Below are positions 1 through 10,834 of a DNA stretch of 64,000 bases, in pieces. The translations under genes and the position numbers were made by a program. The DNA is taken from contig NZ_QEWW01000003.1 in assembly GCF_003121895.1 (NCBI RefSeq), positions 124,001 through 188,000 of the forward strand. The letters are read 5' to 3'. The notes under the pieces were generated by a model. It ran no database searches and had not been told where the DNA came from. It saw nothing but the letters and a program-made list of their open reading frames with translations. Numbering within the stretch: the first letter of the stretch is position 1; each line of letters begins with the position of its first letter. The stretch comes from Ignatzschineria cameli. Lineage in GTDB: Bacteria > Pseudomonadota > Gammaproteobacteria > Cardiobacteriales > Wohlfahrtiimonadaceae.

Positions 1-407
1 CGTTTGAAAGGCTCTTCGCTAAACTCTCCACGCATATAGTTGTAACCCACTTTTGCGCCGATCGCATAGGCGGCAATTGCCATTCCTTCGACCAAAGCAT
101 GCGGGTTAAAGCGGAGAATATCTCTATCTTTACAGGTGCCTGGCTCCGACTCATCTGAGTTACAGACAAGGTAGCTGCTACCATCATCATTTTTCGGCAT
201 AAAGCTCCACTTCACACCCGTTGGGAAGCCTGCGCCCCCACGACCACGAAGTTCTGAAGCCTTCACCATCTCGATGACTTCCTCTTTGGAGAGTTCCCCT
301 CTTAATATCTTTTTCCACCCATCGTAGCCCCCTAAGCTCAAGTAGGTCTCGAGAGACCAAGGCTTATCGTGCCCGAGAGTGAAGTAACAAACTTCGTTTT
401 GTACCAT
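1..407 (-). CDS. nuoF: NADH-quinone oxidoreductase subunit F, N-terminal part (cut by window edge)
   Basis: NuoF carries the FMN, the NADH-binding site and a 4Fe-4S cluster of the peripheral arm of respiratory complex I. Only about the first 135 residues are present. They include the glycine-rich FMN/NADH stretch [15 protein letters not shown] followed by [15 protein letters not shown], both typical of NuoF. The ATG overlaps the nuoE stop codon by one base (TAATG), so the two are probably translationally coupled. The rest of the gene lies beyond position 1. Identity is secure; the C-terminal Fe-S ligands cannot be seen here. Confidence 0.95.
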   Translation of the reverse strand, partial: MVQNEVCYFTLGHDKPWSLETYLSLGGYDGWKKILRGELSKEEVIEMVKASELRGRGGAGFPTGVKWSFMPKNDDGSSYLVCNSDESEPGTCKDRDILRFNPHALVEGMAIAAYAIGAKVGYNYMRGEFSEEPFK

Positions 408-928
408 TAGTTTGCCTCTTTATTATCTGCTCTTGATTCGATACGGTCGAGAATCTCATCAATCTTCTCAATCGTTAAATTCTCATGATATTCATGATTG
501 ATTAATGCCGCTGGCGCCGCTGTACATGCCGCAATACATTCATCCTCATTCTTAAGCGAAAAAAGACCGTCAGGAGTTGACTCCCCGGCCTTAATCCCTA
601 AACGCTTCTCAACATGCGCTAAAATCTCTTCTCCACCACGAAGCATGCAGGAGATATTAGTACAGATCATAATGGCATTTTTACCACATGGTTTTGTTTC
701 GAAATTGGAGTAAAAGGAGGCGACTTCATATACCGCAATTGGAGGCAGTTCCAGATATTCTGCAATAGCATCCATAATCTCAACCGTTAAATAACCACCA
801 TTTTCGTGTTGAGCTTCACGCAGTGCAGCAAGAAGTGCGGATTGCTTCCGATCTTCAGGGAAGCGTGCGAGCCAGCGATCGATCTCTGCTCTCGTATGGC
901 TACTTAATATACTTTCTCTATTTTTCAT
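407..928 (-). CDS. nuoE: NADH-quinone oxidoreductase subunit E
   Basis: A 173-aa thioredoxin-like 2Fe-2S protein of the NADH-oxidising module of complex I. The four expected cluster ligands are visible as C89-x4-C94 and C131-x3-C135. Length is normal for the family. The N-terminal helical region contains [10 protein letters not shown], close to the family pattern Q-x(2)-G-x-L. It lies 32 bp after nuoD and is coupled to nuoF by a one-base overlap, as in standard nuo operons. No abnormality is seen. Confidence 0.97.
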   Translation of the reverse strand: MKNRESILSSHTRAEIDRWLARFPEDRKQSALLAALREAQHENGGYLTVEIMDAIAEYLELPPIAVYEVASFYSNFETKPCGKNAIMICTNISCMLRGGEEILAHVEKRLGIKAGESTPDGLFSLKNEDECIAACTAAPAALINHEYHENLTIEKIDEILDRIESRADNKEAN

Positions 929-960
929 CTTAGCTACTCTATACTCTGTAATTGATTAAA

Positions 961-2226
961 CTAGCGGTCAATATCCCCAAACACCATGTCTTGTGTTCCA
1001 AGTATTGCAACTAAGTCAGATAACATATGGCGTTTTGCCATCTCTTCTGTTGCGGAGATATGGGCAAATCCTGGCGCTCTCAATTTTACGCGGTAAGGTT
1101 TATTCGCTCCATCTGATACGAGATAGACACCAAACTCCCCTTTAGGATGTTCTACAGCAGCATACGCTTCCCCTTCAGGAACACAGAAGCCCTCTGTAAA
1201 GACCTTAAATTGTTGAATGAGTGATTCCATACCCTCTTTCACATCCCGTCTTTGGGGAATTGTAACGCGGCTATCGGTACTCATAACTGGCCCCTTATTT
1301 TCACGGAGCCATTTGATACATTGCATCATCAAATGTGCTGACTGCTCCATCTCTTCAAGTCTTACCAAGAAGCGGTCATAACAGTCACCATTTACCCCAA
1401 CCGGCACTTCAAAATCGAGTTGATCATAGACAGAGTAAGGTTGTGTTTTACGAAGGTCCCATGCAACCCCTGAACCACGAAGCATTGGGCCGGTGAAGCC
1501 TAATTCAATCGCACGCTCAGCAGAGACAGCACCAATTCCAACAACACGCCCTTTCCAGATACGGTTACCGACGAGTAAATTACGATACTCCACCATATTC
1601 TGCTTTAAGAAACGCTCACAGAAATCTTCTAAATAATCGAGTACATCGCCTTGACGCGCCGCATTGATTCGCTCAAGTTTCTTCTTCGAACGGAATTTGC
1701 TCGGCTCATATTTTGGCATTGTGTCAGGAAGATCTTTCGCAACACCACCGACACGATAGTAGAAGGGATGGATACGCGCACCGGTGATCGCCTCTTGCGC
1801 ATCATAGAGTTCTTCACGGTCACGGAAGCAGTAGAGAAGCATCGCCATCGCCCCTAAGTCATGTCCATGTGCTCCCAACCACATCAAGTGGTTCATAATA
1901 CGAGTCGCTTCATCCATCAATACGCGGATATATTGCGCTCGAATCGGCACCTCAATTCCGAGAAGCTTCTCCACCGCTAAGACAAATGCATGCTCATTAT
2001 TTAAGCAGGAGCAGTAATCTAAGCGATCGAGATAACCGATCGATTGAGTATAAGGTTTTGCTTCCATCAACTTTTCAGTACCACGATGGAGTAGACCAAT
2101 ATGAACGTCAGCACGCTCAACCGTCTCCCCTCGGAGTTCAAGAATCATCCGCATAACACCGTGAGCGGCGGGATGTTGAGGACCGAAGTTAATTGTATAG
2201 TTTTCAATATTTGTCGTTGTTGTCAT
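961..2226 (-). CDS. nuoD: NADH-quinone oxidoreductase subunit D
   Basis: A 421-aa homologue of the 49-kDa subunit of complex I, which with NuoB shapes the quinone site. The N-terminus has the diagnostic [14 protein letters not shown], followed by [16 protein letters not shown] and [15 protein letters not shown]. The C-terminus ends with DMVFGDIDR as in most NuoD proteins. NuoC and NuoD are separate genes here, unlike the fused NuoCD of E. coli, and are 3 bp apart. Part of the nuoABCDEF operon. Confidence 0.98.
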   Translation of the reverse strand: MTTTTNIENYTINFGPQHPAAHGVMRMILELRGETVERADVHIGLLHRGTEKLMEAKPYTQSIGYLDRLDYCSCLNNEHAFVLAVEKLLGIEVPIRAQYIRVLMDEATRIMNHLMWLGAHGHDLGAMAMLLYCFRDREELYDAQEAITGARIHPFYYRVGGVAKDLPDTMPKYEPSKFRSKKKLERINAARQGDVLDYLEDFCERFLKQNMVEYRNLLVGNRIWKGRVVGIGAVSAERAIELGFTGPMLRGSGVAWDLRKTQPYSVYDQLDFEVPVGVNGDCYDRFLVRLEEMEQSAHLMMQCIKWLRENKGPVMSTDSRVTIPQRRDVKEGMESLIQQFKVFTEGFCVPEGEAYAAVEHPKGEFGVYLVSDGANKPYRVKLRAPGFAHISATEEMAKRHMLSDLVAILGTQDMVFGDIDR

Positions 2227-2229
2227 CTC

Positions 2230-2928
2230 TTACCCCTTACGAATCATACGTGGAATATTGACGCGTGATTCAATCGATACTGGTTGATAGACCACACGGC
2301 GTAACTCTTCGTCATAGATCACCTCCACATTTCCTGTGAGAGGGAAATCTTTACGAAGCGGATGACCGATAAATCCATAGTCAGTTAAGATTCTGCGAAG
2401 ATCGGGATGATTCTTAAAGGCAATTCCAAACATATCGAAGACTTCACGCTCATACCAGTTAGCGCCGCTCCAGATATCGGTTACAGAATCCACCATAGGA
2501 ATCACATTATTCTGCTCTCCATCGAGATAACATTTCACCCGAAGACGCGCATTATGACTCAAAGATAAGAGATGATAGACCACAGCAAAACGCTCACTCA
2601 TCGAGGCTTTGTAGGCAGTTGCTTCAAGATGTTCCCCTGCACGGCCAACCGCCTGAGGTGTCGTTCCACGGCTAAAGCCATGATTGGAAGCTTCTACATC
2701 CCACTCAGTTAAACCGTAAGCGGCATAGTCAACAGCGGTGATATCGGTCACCTGCTCAAACTTGATCGCTTCATTATGGGCTAAAACCTCCATCACTTCA
2801 TGAACGTTGTTAGACGCAATCGTAATGGTTAACTCTCCGTATTGGAGGACCGACTTTAAGATCTTGTCACCGAGCGTACTCTCTAATGTCTCAAGTAGCT
2901 CTTCTGGATTTCTAATAAATTTAGCCAT
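2230..2928 (-). CDS. nuoC: NADH-quinone oxidoreductase subunit C
   Basis: A 232-aa homologue of the 30-kDa complex I subunit, part of the hydrophilic connecting module. The signature is seen near the C-terminal third: ANWYEREVFDMFGIAFKNHP, then DLRRILTDYGFIGHPLRKDF. It is somewhat long because of an N-terminal extension of about 60 residues (EELLETLESTLGDKILKSVL) that I do not recognise beyond the usual variable region. It starts 7 bp after nuoB. Confidence 0.97.
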   Translation of the reverse strand: MAKFIRNPEELLETLESTLGDKILKSVLQYGELTITIASNNVHEVMEVLAHNEAIKFEQVTDITAVDYAAYGLTEWDVEASNHGFSRGTTPQAVGRAGEHLEATAYKASMSERFAVVYHLLSLSHNARLRVKCYLDGEQNNVIPMVDSVTDIWSGANWYEREVFDMFGIAFKNHPDLRRILTDYGFIGHPLRKDFPLTGNVEVIYDEELRRVVYQPVSIESRVNIPRMIRKG

Positions 2929-2935
2929 CTTACAC

Positions 2936-3421
2936 CTACCCTAATCTTGCAATCGTGCTAGTTCTTTTGATCTTATCGTGAAGACGTAAGATACCAAACA
3001 TCAATGCTTCCGCAGTTGGTGGACAACCAGGAACATAGACATCAACAGGAACGACACGATCTGAACCGCGAACAACTGAGTAGGAGTAGTGATAGTAGCC
3101 CCCACCATTAGCACATGATCCCATTGAGATCACCCATTTTGGATCAGGCATCTGGTCGTAGACTTTACGCAATGGAATTGCCATCTTATTTGTCAATGTT
3201 CCAGCAATAATCATCAGATCCGATTGTCTTGGGGATGCTCTAAAGACGGCGCCTCCAAATCGGTCTAAGTCATATCGCGCCGCACCCACGTGCATCATCT
3301 CCAATGCACAACAGGCAAGACCAAAGGTCACAGGCCATAAGGAACCTGTCCTCGCCCAGTTAATGGCTGAATCGAGAGTTGTTGTGACAAACCCCTCTTC
3401 TAATCTAGCTTCTAATCCCAT
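2936..3421 (-). CDS. nuoB: NADH-quinone oxidoreductase subunit B
   Basis: A 161-aa subunit holding the N2 4Fe-4S cluster that passes electrons to quinone. The tandem cysteines ([11 protein letters not shown]), the third ligand ([15 protein letters not shown]) and the fourth ([13 protein letters not shown]) are all present. The start overlaps the end of nuoA by 10 bp, indicating translational coupling. Length and motifs are ordinary. Confidence 0.98.
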   Translation of the reverse strand: MGLEARLEEGFVTTTLDSAINWARTGSLWPVTFGLACCALEMMHVGAARYDLDRFGGAVFRASPRQSDLMIIAGTLTNKMAIPLRKVYDQMPDPKWVISMGSCANGGGYYHYSYSVVRGSDRVVPVDVYVPGCPPTAEALMFGILRLHDKIKRTSTIARLG

Positions 3422-3765
3422 TCAAGCGCTCCCTTCTTCCACTCATACGCAAAACCGACTGTCAGTAAAACCAGAAAAACTACCACAGCCATTATGCCGG
3501 GTAGTCCAATCAGTTTCATGGCGGTCGCCCAAGGTATCAGGAAGATTAACTCTAAGTCGAAAATAATAAAAAGAATTGCGATAAGAAAGAAGCGGACATC
3601 GAACTTCATACGGGCATCTTCGAATGCCTCAAATCCGCTCTCATATGGAGATAGCTTTTCAGCGTTAGGGGCATTCGGCCCTAAAAAATATCCAAGGGCT
3701 ACCAGAATGCCGGCGAAGACAATACTGAAGCCTACAAAGACCGCTACAGGAAGATATTCCATCAT
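3412..3765 (-). CDS. nuoA: NADH-quinone oxidoreductase subunit A
   Basis: A 117-aa membrane subunit of complex I with three predicted transmembrane helices. The family core is present: [20 protein letters not shown] and a helix with [14 protein letters not shown]. The open frame begins at a TTG at 3771, but the ATG at 3765 (or 3762) sits at better spacing from a strong GGAGGA, so 3765 is chosen. It is the first gene of the nuo operon. The upstream 196 bp should hold the operon promoter, but no convincing -35/-10 pair stands out. Confidence 0.95.
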   Translation of the reverse strand: MMEYLPVAVFVGFSIVFAGILVALGYFLGPNAPNAEKLSPYESGFEAFEDARMKFDVRFFLIAILFIIFDLELIFLIPWATAMKLIGLPGIMAVVVFLVLLTVGFAYEWKKGALEWD

Positions 3766-3967
3766 AGCCAATTTTCCTCCAAGACTTTGATTTTACTCAT
3801 AGATTGATATAAACAAGTGCAAAGCCTACCCGACTCGCCACCGAATATGCTTCAAAACACTGACATGAAATTGTATCCTAACCCCACTATACTAATGGAT
3901 TAATGGATAAAATTAAAGTTTATCCGCAATTATACTTTTTGGATACTGATCCCAATTGGAGACCGCT

Positions 3968-5209
3968 ATGAACAACTATGACCGCATCTCAAGACTCCTT
4001 AAAAACCCCGACTCTCCGCTGATCAAATTCCTAAAGGAGAATGAGGTTCAGTTCAGAGCGTTACGCCAAAAATTACATCGTTACCCAGAGCTCTCGCGAG
4101 AAGAATTTAATACCGCAAACTTGATCGAGGACAAACTTCGTGCTTGGAATATTCCCACAGAGCGTCTAACAGAGACAGGTGTTATCGGTATTTTACAGAA
4201 AGGGGATTATCAAAATGCGCCTCGCGTTGCCCTTCGTGCTGATACTGATGCGCTTCCTATTACAGAGAAAGGGGATCACCCCCACTGCTCGCAAACACCT
4301 GGAGTGATGCATGCATGTGGCCATGATGGACATACAACAATGCTCCTTGCCGCGGCACAATATCTTGCACTAGAGGCGGAGTTTGATGGCACCATTATCT
4401 TTATCTTCCAACCTGATGAGGAGGATCAAGCCGGTGCACGACGCATGGTAGAAGCTGGCCTTTTTGAGAAATTCCCCGTCGATGCTGTCTATGCGATGCA
4501 TAACTTTCCCGGCGCTGAACAGGGTGAGATCCTTATCCGGAAGGGTCCGCAGATGGCAGGTACCTGTGAGATCCATATCGATATCCTCTCTAAAGGCGGA
4601 CATGCTGCACACCCTTATCAGACCACCGATACCGTACTTGTCGCCTCTGAGGTTGTCGTAGGCTTGCAATCGATCGTCTCGCGCAATATCTCCGGCATCG
4701 ATTCTGCGGTGATCACTATCGGCGCTATTCATGGGGGTAATGCGAATAATGTTATTCCCAATAGAGTCTCCCTCTTAGGCACATTACGCTACTTCGACCT
4801 TGAGATTCGAGATCGAATCAAAGCGCGGATCAAACAGTTAACGGAAGGAATCTGTAGTGCTTATGGCGCTACCGCTGAAGTGCGCCTAATCGATGGCTAT
4901 ATCCCTACAATCAATCATGATCAAGAGACCGCGATTGCGATAGAGGCAGTCAACAATCTCATGCAAGAAGATTTTATTATCCGAAATAAGGTCCCCTCGA
5001 TGGGCGCGGAAGATTTCGGCTTTATGTTACATGCTTGCCCGGGTGCCTACTTCTATATCGGCAATGATCGTGATGGAAAATTTGTAGGACTCCATACCGA
5101 TCAATATGATTTTAATGATGACAATATCTTAATCGGTGGCGCACTCTGGAGCGAGCTTGCTCTCCATTTTTTAAAGCGAAAAGCAGCTTCTTCCGATCAG
5201 AACAAATAA
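3968..5209 (+). CDS. M20 family amidohydrolase (hippurate/N-acyl-amino-acid hydrolase type)
   Basis: A 413-aa cytoplasmic zinc-dependent amidohydrolase of the M20D (IAA-amino acid / hippuricase / carboxypeptidase) type. Family marks in order are LHRYPELSREEFNT near residue 40, the metal-binding ACGHDGHTTMLL, PDEEDQAGARRMVE with the catalytic and metal-binding acids, MHNFPG, and MGAEDFGF plus HTDQYDFND near the C-terminus. The open frame begins at a TTG (3956), but the ATG at 3968 has GGAG six bases upstream and is preferred. The natural substrate cannot be told from sequence. It is transcribed divergently from nuoA. Confidence 0.88.
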   Translation: MNNYDRISRLLKNPDSPLIKFLKENEVQFRALRQKLHRYPELSREEFNTANLIEDKLRAWNIPTERLTETGVIGILQKGDYQNAPRVALRADTDALPITEKGDHPHCSQTPGVMHACGHDGHTTMLLAAAQYLALEAEFDGTIIFIFQPDEEDQAGARRMVEAGLFEKFPVDAVYAMHNFPGAEQGEILIRKGPQMAGTCEIHIDILSKGGHAAHPYQTTDTVLVASEVVVGLQSIVSRNISGIDSAVITIGAIHGGNANNVIPNRVSLLGTLRYFDLEIRDRIKARIKQLTEGICSAYGATAEVRLIDGYIPTINHDQETAIAIEAVNNLMQEDFIIRNKVPSMGAEDFGFMLHACPGAYFYIGNDRDGKFVGLHTDQYDFNDDNILIGGALWSELALHFLKRKAASSDQNK

Positions 5210-5266
5210 CTAAAAATGGAATAAGATGAAAATGATATACTATTCACCTTTGCAAGGAGGAAGTCT

Positions 5267-6268
5267 ATGAATATCACAAAACCCCTATATCGCCCCCGCA
5301 GAATGCGCCGTAATCCTGCGATTCGTCAACTCGTTCAGGAGAGCTTTTTTGATCTCAATGACCTCATCTGCCCGATCTTTGTGGAAGAGAATATTGATGA
5401 AAAAGTTGAAATTAAGACCCTTCCAGGTGTCTATCGCTATCCTGAAAAAGAATTAGCAAAAGAGGTAGCAGAACTTCAGGCTTTAGGAATTCGCTACATT
5501 ATGCCTTTTGGGATCTCTCACCATAAAGATGAGACAGGAAGCGATACCTGGGATGATGATGGCTTTCTTGCACGCATGATCCGCACAATTCGTGAAACAG
5601 CGCCGGAGATGGTGATTATTCCTGATATCTGCTTTTGTGAATATACCTCACATGGCCATTGCGGTGTGATCTGTCACGGTGAAGTAGATAATGATGCCAC
5701 CATTGAAAATCTTGCAAAACAGGCGGTAACCGCCGCAAGAGCCGGCGCCGATATCTTAGCGCCTTCTGGCATGATGGATGGTCAGATCCGTGTGATCCGT
5801 GAAGCTCTTGATGCTGCTGGATTTGAACACGTCGGGATTTTAGCCCATGCGATTAAATTCTCCTCCGCTTTTTATGGCCCTTTCCGCGAAGCGGTGAACT
5901 CCGAGTTAAGTGGAAACCGAAATGGTTATCAAGCTGATTTTGCAAATGGCCGACAAGCAATGATTGAAGCTGCGCTTGATGAGGAAGAGGGTGCCGATAT
6001 CTTAATGGTGAAACCTGGAACGCCTTATCTCGATCTCTTAGCACGCTTACGGGAGAGAACCGATCTACCATTAGCATCCTACCAAGTGGGAGGTGAATAT
6101 GCGGCGATTAAGTTTGCAGCACTTGCCGGAGCACTTGATGAGAAGGCAGTCGTTGCAGAGACACTTATTGGATTTAAACGTGCAGGGGCAGATATGATTG
6201 TCAGCTACTACACAAAAGAGGTAGCAACTTGGCTGAAAAATGGAGAGATCTCCAGCCTCAGCCGATAA
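5267..6268 (+). CDS. hemB: Delta-aminolevulinic acid dehydratase (porphobilinogen synthase)
   Basis: Condenses two 5-aminolevulinate molecules to porphobilinogen, the second common step of haem synthesis. The 333-aa protein has the cysteine-rich zinc motif [12 protein letters not shown], the catalytic-site segments [10 protein letters not shown] and [10 protein letters not shown], and [12 protein letters not shown]. These mark a zinc-type enzyme. A strong ribosome site (AAGGAGGA) precedes the ATG. proS follows 34 bp later on the same strand. Confidence 0.97.
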   Translation: MNITKPLYRPRRMRRNPAIRQLVQESFFDLNDLICPIFVEENIDEKVEIKTLPGVYRYPEKELAKEVAELQALGIRYIMPFGISHHKDETGSDTWDDDGFLARMIRTIRETAPEMVIIPDICFCEYTSHGHCGVICHGEVDNDATIENLAKQAVTAARAGADILAPSGMMDGQIRVIREALDAAGFEHVGILAHAIKFSSAFYGPFREAVNSELSGNRNGYQADFANGRQAMIEAALDEEEGADILMVKPGTPYLDLLARLRERTDLPLASYQVGGEYAAIKFAALAGALDEKAVVAETLIGFKRAGADMIVSYYTKEVATWLKNGEISSLSR

Positions 6269-6302
6269 GATCACAATTGATCAGAGGATCTTTTATTACG
6301 AT

Positions 6303-8009
6303 ATGAAAACAAGTCAATTTTTAATTAGTACACTCCGCGATACGCCTAATGATGCGGAGATTAAGTCACACCAATTGATGCTTCGTGCCGGCCTTATTCG
6401 CCGCGTTACTTCCGGAATCTATAGCTGGAGTCCACTCGGTCTTCGCGTCCTTAAGAAGACAGAGGCGATTGTCCGAGAAGAGATGAATAATGCCGGTGCA
6501 TTAGAGATGTTAATGCCCTCAGCGCAACCGGCAGAGCTCTGGATTGAATCGGGACGTTGGGAGCAATTTGGCCCAGAACTTCTCCGCTTTAAGGATCGTC
6601 ACACCCGTGAATATTGCTTAGGACCGACCCATGAAGAGGTGATTACCGACTTTGCTCGTCAAGAATTAAAGAGCTATCGTCAACTACCGATCAACTTCTA
6701 CCAGATCCAGTGGAAGTTCCGTGATGAGATTCGTCCCCGCTTCGGTGTTATGCGCTCTCGAGAATTCTTAATGAAAGATGCTTACTCATTCCATATCGAT
6801 GCTGAGTCGCTCGATGAGACCTACAACAAGATGTATCGCGCCTACTCCAATATTCTTGATCGCCTCGATCTCGAATATCGCGCCGTTTTTGCAGACTCAG
6901 GCGCTATTGGCGGTAGTAAATCACAAGAGTTCCATGTGATCACCCAAGCGGGCGAAGATGCGATTGTCTACTCAACCGAATCAGATTATGCGGCTAACGT
7001 TGAAGCGGCAGAAGCGATCGCCATAGGTGTTCGCGGAGAAGCAACTAGCCCACTTAAGAAAGTGGAGACCCCAAATGTTCACTCTATTGAAGATTTGGCA
7101 AAATTCCTCAACTCTCCGGCGGAGATGCATCTCAAGACGCTTATTCTTCATGGGAAAGAGGATGAACTTATTGCCGTCTGCCTCCGAGGCGATCATGAGC
7201 TCAATGAAGTGAAGGCGGAAAATAGTGGCCTCTTTAAAACCCCTCTTCAATTTGCCACCGATGAAGAGATTGCTGAACAACTCAACACAACGCCGGGATC
7301 GATCGGTCCTGTTAATCTGCCGATTCGTATGGTATTTGATCGTCAAGCGGCATTGATGAGCAACTTCAGTTGTGGCGCTAATGAGACAGGATTCCACTAT
7401 ATCGGCGTCAATATCGGCCGTGATCTTCCTGAGCCAGAAGTGCTCGACTTAAGAGAAATTAAGGTGGGAGATCCTTCCCCTTGTGGTAAAGGTACCATTG
7501 CGATGGCACGCGGTATTGAAGTAGGTCATATCTTCCAATTAGGAGATCGCTACTCTAAAGCGATGAATGCTACCGTTCTTGACCAAAATGGAAAAGCAAC
7601 CGTTATGCAGATGGGCTGCTACGGTATCGGTGTTACCCGAATCGTTGCTGCCGCAATTGAGCAGCGCAATGATGACGCCGGCATTATCTGGCCTAAAGCG
7701 ATTGCCCCCTTTACCCTCTCATTGATTCCGATGAACTATGGGAAATCGGCCTTAGTAAAAGAGACAACAGATCGACTCTATGATGAGCTGATGGCGCTTG
7801 GAATCGATGTTCTCTTAGAAGATCGTAATATTCGTCCAGGTGAAGCTTTTAGCGATCATGAATTGATCGGGATTCCTTTCCGCATTGTTGTCGGAGATCG
7901 CACCTTGAAAAATGGTGAAGTGGAATTTAAAGCTCGAGGTGATGAAGAAGCAACGATGGTCCCGCTCGATCAAGTTGTTGAGTTTGTAAAAGCGCAGATT
8001 CTCGCTTAA
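6303..8009 (+). CDS. proS: Prolyl-tRNA synthetase (bacterial type with editing domain)
   Basis: Charges tRNA-Pro. The 569-aa protein matches the bacterial ProRS with an inserted editing domain. Class II motif 1 lies near residue 60, motif 2 reads [20 protein letters not shown], the INS editing domain spans roughly residues 220-390, and motif 3 with the anticodon-binding domain follows ([13 protein letters not shown]). The frame is open from 6240 inside hemB, but the canonical N-terminus [11 protein letters not shown] begins at the ATG at 6303, with GAGGA upstream. A terminator hairpin follows the gene. Confidence 0.97.
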   Translation: MKTSQFLISTLRDTPNDAEIKSHQLMLRAGLIRRVTSGIYSWSPLGLRVLKKTEAIVREEMNNAGALEMLMPSAQPAELWIESGRWEQFGPELLRFKDRHTREYCLGPTHEEVITDFARQELKSYRQLPINFYQIQWKFRDEIRPRFGVMRSREFLMKDAYSFHIDAESLDETYNKMYRAYSNILDRLDLEYRAVFADSGAIGGSKSQEFHVITQAGEDAIVYSTESDYAANVEAAEAIAIGVRGEATSPLKKVETPNVHSIEDLAKFLNSPAEMHLKTLILHGKEDELIAVCLRGDHELNEVKAENSGLFKTPLQFATDEEIAEQLNTTPGSIGPVNLPIRMVFDRQAALMSNFSCGANETGFHYIGVNIGRDLPEPEVLDLREIKVGDPSPCGKGTIAMARGIEVGHIFQLGDRYSKAMNATVLDQNGKATVMQMGCYGIGVTRIVAAAIEQRNDDAGIIWPKAIAPFTLSLIPMNYGKSALVKETTDRLYDELMALGIDVLLEDRNIRPGEAFSDHELIGIPFRIVVGDRTLKNGEVEFKARGDEEATMVPLDQVVEFVKAQILA

Positions 8010-8047
8010 TCGCAACGATTCTTTCAAGATAGAAACTCTTGCCAAAC

Positions 8048-8083
8048 AAAAGATCTACCAAATTACTCTGGTAGATCTTTTTT
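8048..8083 (+). terminator. Rho-independent terminator after proS
   Basis: A 13-bp inverted repeat (AAAAGATCTACCA / TGGTAGATCTTTT type, arms 8048-8060 and 8069-8081) with an 8-nt loop, followed by T-rich DNA (TTTTATTT). It sits 38 bp after the proS stop. The flanking A run could let it act on the opposite strand too, for transcripts coming from tsaB. Confidence 0.85.
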
Positions 8084-8096
8084 ATTTGTATCTCTC

Positions 8097-8129
8097 TTGC
8101 ATCTGTCTTGCATCTATCTTAGATCTGCT
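8097..8129. repeat. 11-bp tandem repeat, three units
   Basis: Units TTGCATCTGTC, TTGCATCTATC and the more diverged TTAGATCTGCT lie head to tail between the proS terminator and the tsaB end. One of many short arrays in the intergenic DNA of this window. Confidence 0.7.
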
Positions 8130-8216
8130 TCATAGCTTGTAGCCTTTTTAGGCTTTTTAATCTTTCTTAGGTTCTCGATCTGATCTCTTCACCTAAGAAA
8201 AGCTTCAGCCAAGGGC

Positions 8217-8981
8217 TTAACCCTCAGCCTTCTCTTTTGCCTTCTCCGCGCGAAAAGCTTTCTGCTCTTCGATGGTCATTGCGATATTGTGCCGCAGATA
8301 GACCGGAGAGACTTGATCGGCATAGAGTCCTAAACCTCGCTCAAGATCCCGTTTTGCCAAAAGCGCAATATCACCAGCCCGAGGATAGTGACGATCCTCT
8401 ACCAAGGTCGCAGCTAATCGTGTCAGTGCTTCCTCATCTAAGAGCCAGCCATCGCCAACGCCATAGAGTGTGACATTCTCATATTGACCTGTCTTCGCCT
8501 CGATACTCTCTCGAATATCTTCCACGCGCGCATAGATCTCCGCTAAAGTATTGACCTGATCTTTCTCAATAATCTTGAGATCACCCTCTTCATCGAGTCC
8601 ATAGATCGCCCAATAGACCTCATTCATCTTGGCATCGATCATCGGCATCACTAATGCATCTGGATGCTCCTCTAAAATGGGATAGGCTAATGCCGCAAGC
8701 GTCGAGATCGGAACAATCGGCCTTTCAAGACCGGCACCTAAACCTTGGATAAAGCCGCAAGCGATTCTTAAACCGGCAAAGCTCCCAGGACCTACCGCAA
8801 AGGCTAATCCATGAAGCTCACTCAATTCAATCTCCGCCGCCTCAATCACCTCTTCGGTCATCGGCTTGAGAAGCTCGATATGTTTCCGCGGTGCCACAGA
8901 GAGCCGTTCGACAATCTCGCCATTGACATAGACCGCGGCCGAACAGGCTTCCATTGATGCATCAACTGCTAAAATTTTCAT
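8217..8981 (-). CDS. tsaB: tRNA threonylcarbamoyladenosine biosynthesis protein TsaB
   Basis: TsaB is the dimerisation partner of TsaD in the complex that makes t6A37 on ANN-decoding tRNAs. The 254-aa protein has the ASKHA-fold N-terminus MKILAVDASMEACSAAVY and the family signature GLAFAVGPGSFAGLRIACGF at about residues 60-79. The C-terminus ends in a charged tail rich in Lys and Glu (AFRAEKAKEKAEG), slightly longer than usual. It begins 2 bp after the zinc-finger ORF and is likely co-transcribed with ettA. Confidence 0.95.
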   Translation of the reverse strand: MKILAVDASMEACSAAVYVNGEIVERLSVAPRKHIELLKPMTEEVIEAAEIELSELHGLAFAVGPGSFAGLRIACGFIQGLGAGLERPIVPISTLAALAYPILEEHPDALVMPMIDAKMNEVYWAIYGLDEEGDLKIIEKDQVNTLAEIYARVEDIRESIEAKTGQYENVTLYGVGDGWLLDEEALTRLAATLVEDRHYPRAGDIALLAKRDLERGLGLYADQVSPVYLRHNIAMTIEEQKAFRAEKAKEKAEG

Positions 8982-8983
8982 GC

Positions 8984-9151
8984 TTATTCAACGATATACT
9001 CTGTACTACAGTAAGGACAACGCACTTTCCCATCATCATTTGGCGCAAGGTAGACGCGAGGATGATAACCCCATGCATCAACATCGATTGGGGGACAACA
9101 GATGGGAAGTTCCGCTTCTGTTAATTCTACTTCTTTCTGCTCTAGTGCCAT
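8984..9151 (-). CDS. Small zinc-finger protein of the CHCC type (55 aa)
   Basis: A 55-aa ORF. The translation runs MALEQKEVEL... and contains LPICCPPIDVDAWGYHPRVY followed by GKVRCPYCSTEYIVE. The C-x(n)-H-P-x-V-x-L-x(n)-CPYC pattern is that of the zf-CHCC family, related to the mitochondrial complex I subunit NDUFS6. A perfect AAGGAG precedes the ATG. It lies 12 bp after ettA and 2 bp before tsaB, so it is the middle gene of a three-gene operon. The role of the bacterial proteins is not established. Confidence 0.88.
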   Translation of the reverse strand: MALEQKEVELTEAELPICCPPIDVDAWGYHPRVYLAPNDDGKVRCPYCSTEYIVE

Positions 9152-9163
9152 AATCTCTACTCC

Positions 9164-10834
9164 TTAGCGTGAAATCGGTTTGTACTTAATACGTTGTGGA
9201 TTGTCTGCATCATCCCCTAAGCGACGGCGACGATCCGCTTCATACTCTTCGTAGTTTCCTTCAAACCATTCTACATGAGAATTTCCTTCAAAGGCTAAAA
9301 TATGTGTTGCAATTCGATCGAGGAACCAACGGTCATGGGAGATAACGACGACACAGCCAGCAAAAGCTAAGATCGCATCTTCCAATGCACGCAAGGTCTC
9401 AATGTCGAGATCGTTCGTCGGCTCATCGAGCAGAATCACATTCCCGCCGGAACGAAGGACTTTCGCTAAATGGACGCGATTGCGCTCACCACCGGAGAGA
9501 TCTTTAATAAACTTCTGCTGATCCGAGCCTTTAAAGTTAAAGCGGCCACAATAGGCTCGTGATGGCGTCTCATAGGTACCGACGCGAATAATATCAGATC
9601 CGCCGGAGATCTCTTCCCAGACAGTTTTAGAACCATCGAGCGTATCGCGGCTCTGATCAACATAGGCTAATTGAACGCTCTCCCCGACACGGAAAGTTCC
9701 CTCATCAGCCTCTAATTGTCCGGTCATCAACTTAAAGAGCGTCGATTTACCGGCGCCATTTGGCCCGATCACCCCAACAATCCCTCCACGTGGAAGATTG
9801 AAGCTTAAATCTTCATAGAGAAGCTTATCGCCAAAGGCTTTTGCCACCCCATTGGCTTCAATCACTAAATCACCTAAGCGAGGACCTGGTGGAATATAGA
9901 TCTCCATTGTCTCATTACGCTCTTGGAACTCTTGGCTCTCAAGCTCTTCAAAACGTGCAAGACGTGCTTTCGACTTCGTTTGACGTCCTTTAACACCTTG
10001 ACGTACCCACTCAAGCTCTTTCTTAATCGCTTTTGCACGGGATTCTTCCTGCTTAGCTTCCTGCTCTAGGCGTTTGTTCTTCTGCTCAAGCCAGCTTGAG
10101 TAGTTTCCTTCATAAGGAATTCCATGACCACGGTCTAACTCTAAAATCCAGCCCGCCACATTATCTAAGAAGTAACGGTCATGCGTTACAGCAACAACAG
10201 TTCCCGGATAATCATGTAAGAAGCGCTCAAGCCAAGCAACCGATTCTGCATCGAGATGGTTTGTCGGCTCATCGAGCAGTAACATATCAGGCTTAGAGAG
10301 AAGCAATTTACAGAGTGCAACACGGCGACGTTCACCCCCTGAGAGCGTTGCTACATCACGATCCATCGGTGGAAGGCGTAGCGCATCTGCAGCGATCTCT
10401 AATTGACGCTCTAAGTTATGTCCATCTGTTGTTGCTAAAATAGCCTCAAGCTCAGCCTGTTTTGCAGCTAATGCATCAAAATCTGCATCTGGCTCTGCGT
10501 AAGCGGCATAGACCTGATCGAGCTCTTCTTGTGCTTTTTTAATATCACCTAACGCTTCTTCAAGGTTGCCACGAACATCGAGCTCCTCATTGAGCTTTGG
10601 TTCTTGCTCAAGATAACCAATCTTCGTCCCAGGTTGAACGCGTGCTTCACCCTGAATATTGGTATCTACCCCCGCCATAATGCGAAGAAGTGTTGATTTA
10701 CCGGCACCGTTTAATCCTAAAACCCCAATTTTCGCCCCTGGAAAGAAGGAGATTGAGATATCTTTTAAGATCTCACGATTAGGCGGTACGATTTTACTGA
10801 CACGATTCATCGTGTAGATAAATTGTCCTGACAT
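9164..10834 (-). CDS. ettA: Energy-dependent translational throttle protein EttA (ABC-F)
   Basis: A 556-aa ribosome-binding ABC-F ATPase that gates entry into elongation according to the ATP/ADP ratio. Two ABC domains are seen: Walker [12 protein letters not shown] with LSGGERRR and [11 protein letters not shown], then [11 protein letters not shown] with [15 protein letters not shown] and [10 protein letters not shown]. The linker between them (residues about 240-310, rich in Lys, Glu and Arg) is the P-site tRNA interaction motif. No membrane domain exists, as expected. Length equals E. coli EttA almost exactly. It heads the ettA-zinc finger-tsaB unit. Confidence 0.97.
   Translation of the reverse strand: MSGQFIYTMNRVSKIVPPNREILKDISISFFPGAKIGVLGLNGAGKSTLLRIMAGVDTNIQGEARVQPGTKIGYLEQEPKLNEELDVRGNLEEALGDIKKAQEELDQVYAAYAEPDADFDALAAKQAELEAILATTDGHNLERQLEIAADALRLPPMDRDVATLSGGERRRVALCKLLLSKPDMLLLDEPTNHLDAESVAWLERFLHDYPGTVVAVTHDRYFLDNVAGWILELDRGHGIPYEGNYSSWLEQKNKRLEQEAKQEESRAKAIKKELEWVRQGVKGRQTKSKARLARFEELESQEFQERNETMEIYIPPGPRLGDLVIEANGVAKAFGDKLLYEDLSFNLPRGGIVGVIGPNGAGKSTLFKLMTGQLEADEGTFRVGESVQLAYVDQSRDTLDGSKTVWEEISGGSDIIRVGTYETPSRAYCGRFNFKGSDQQKFIKDLSGGERNRVHLAKVLRSGGNVILLDEPTNDLDIETLRALEDAILAFAGCVVVISHDRWFLDRIATHILAFEGNSHVEWFEGNYEEYEADRRRRLGDDADNPQRIKYKPISR

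Noticed and set aside
6240-6302. Upstream start for proS overlapping hemB
   Set aside because: The extension has no likeness to prolyl-tRNA synthetases; the standard N-terminus starts at 6303.
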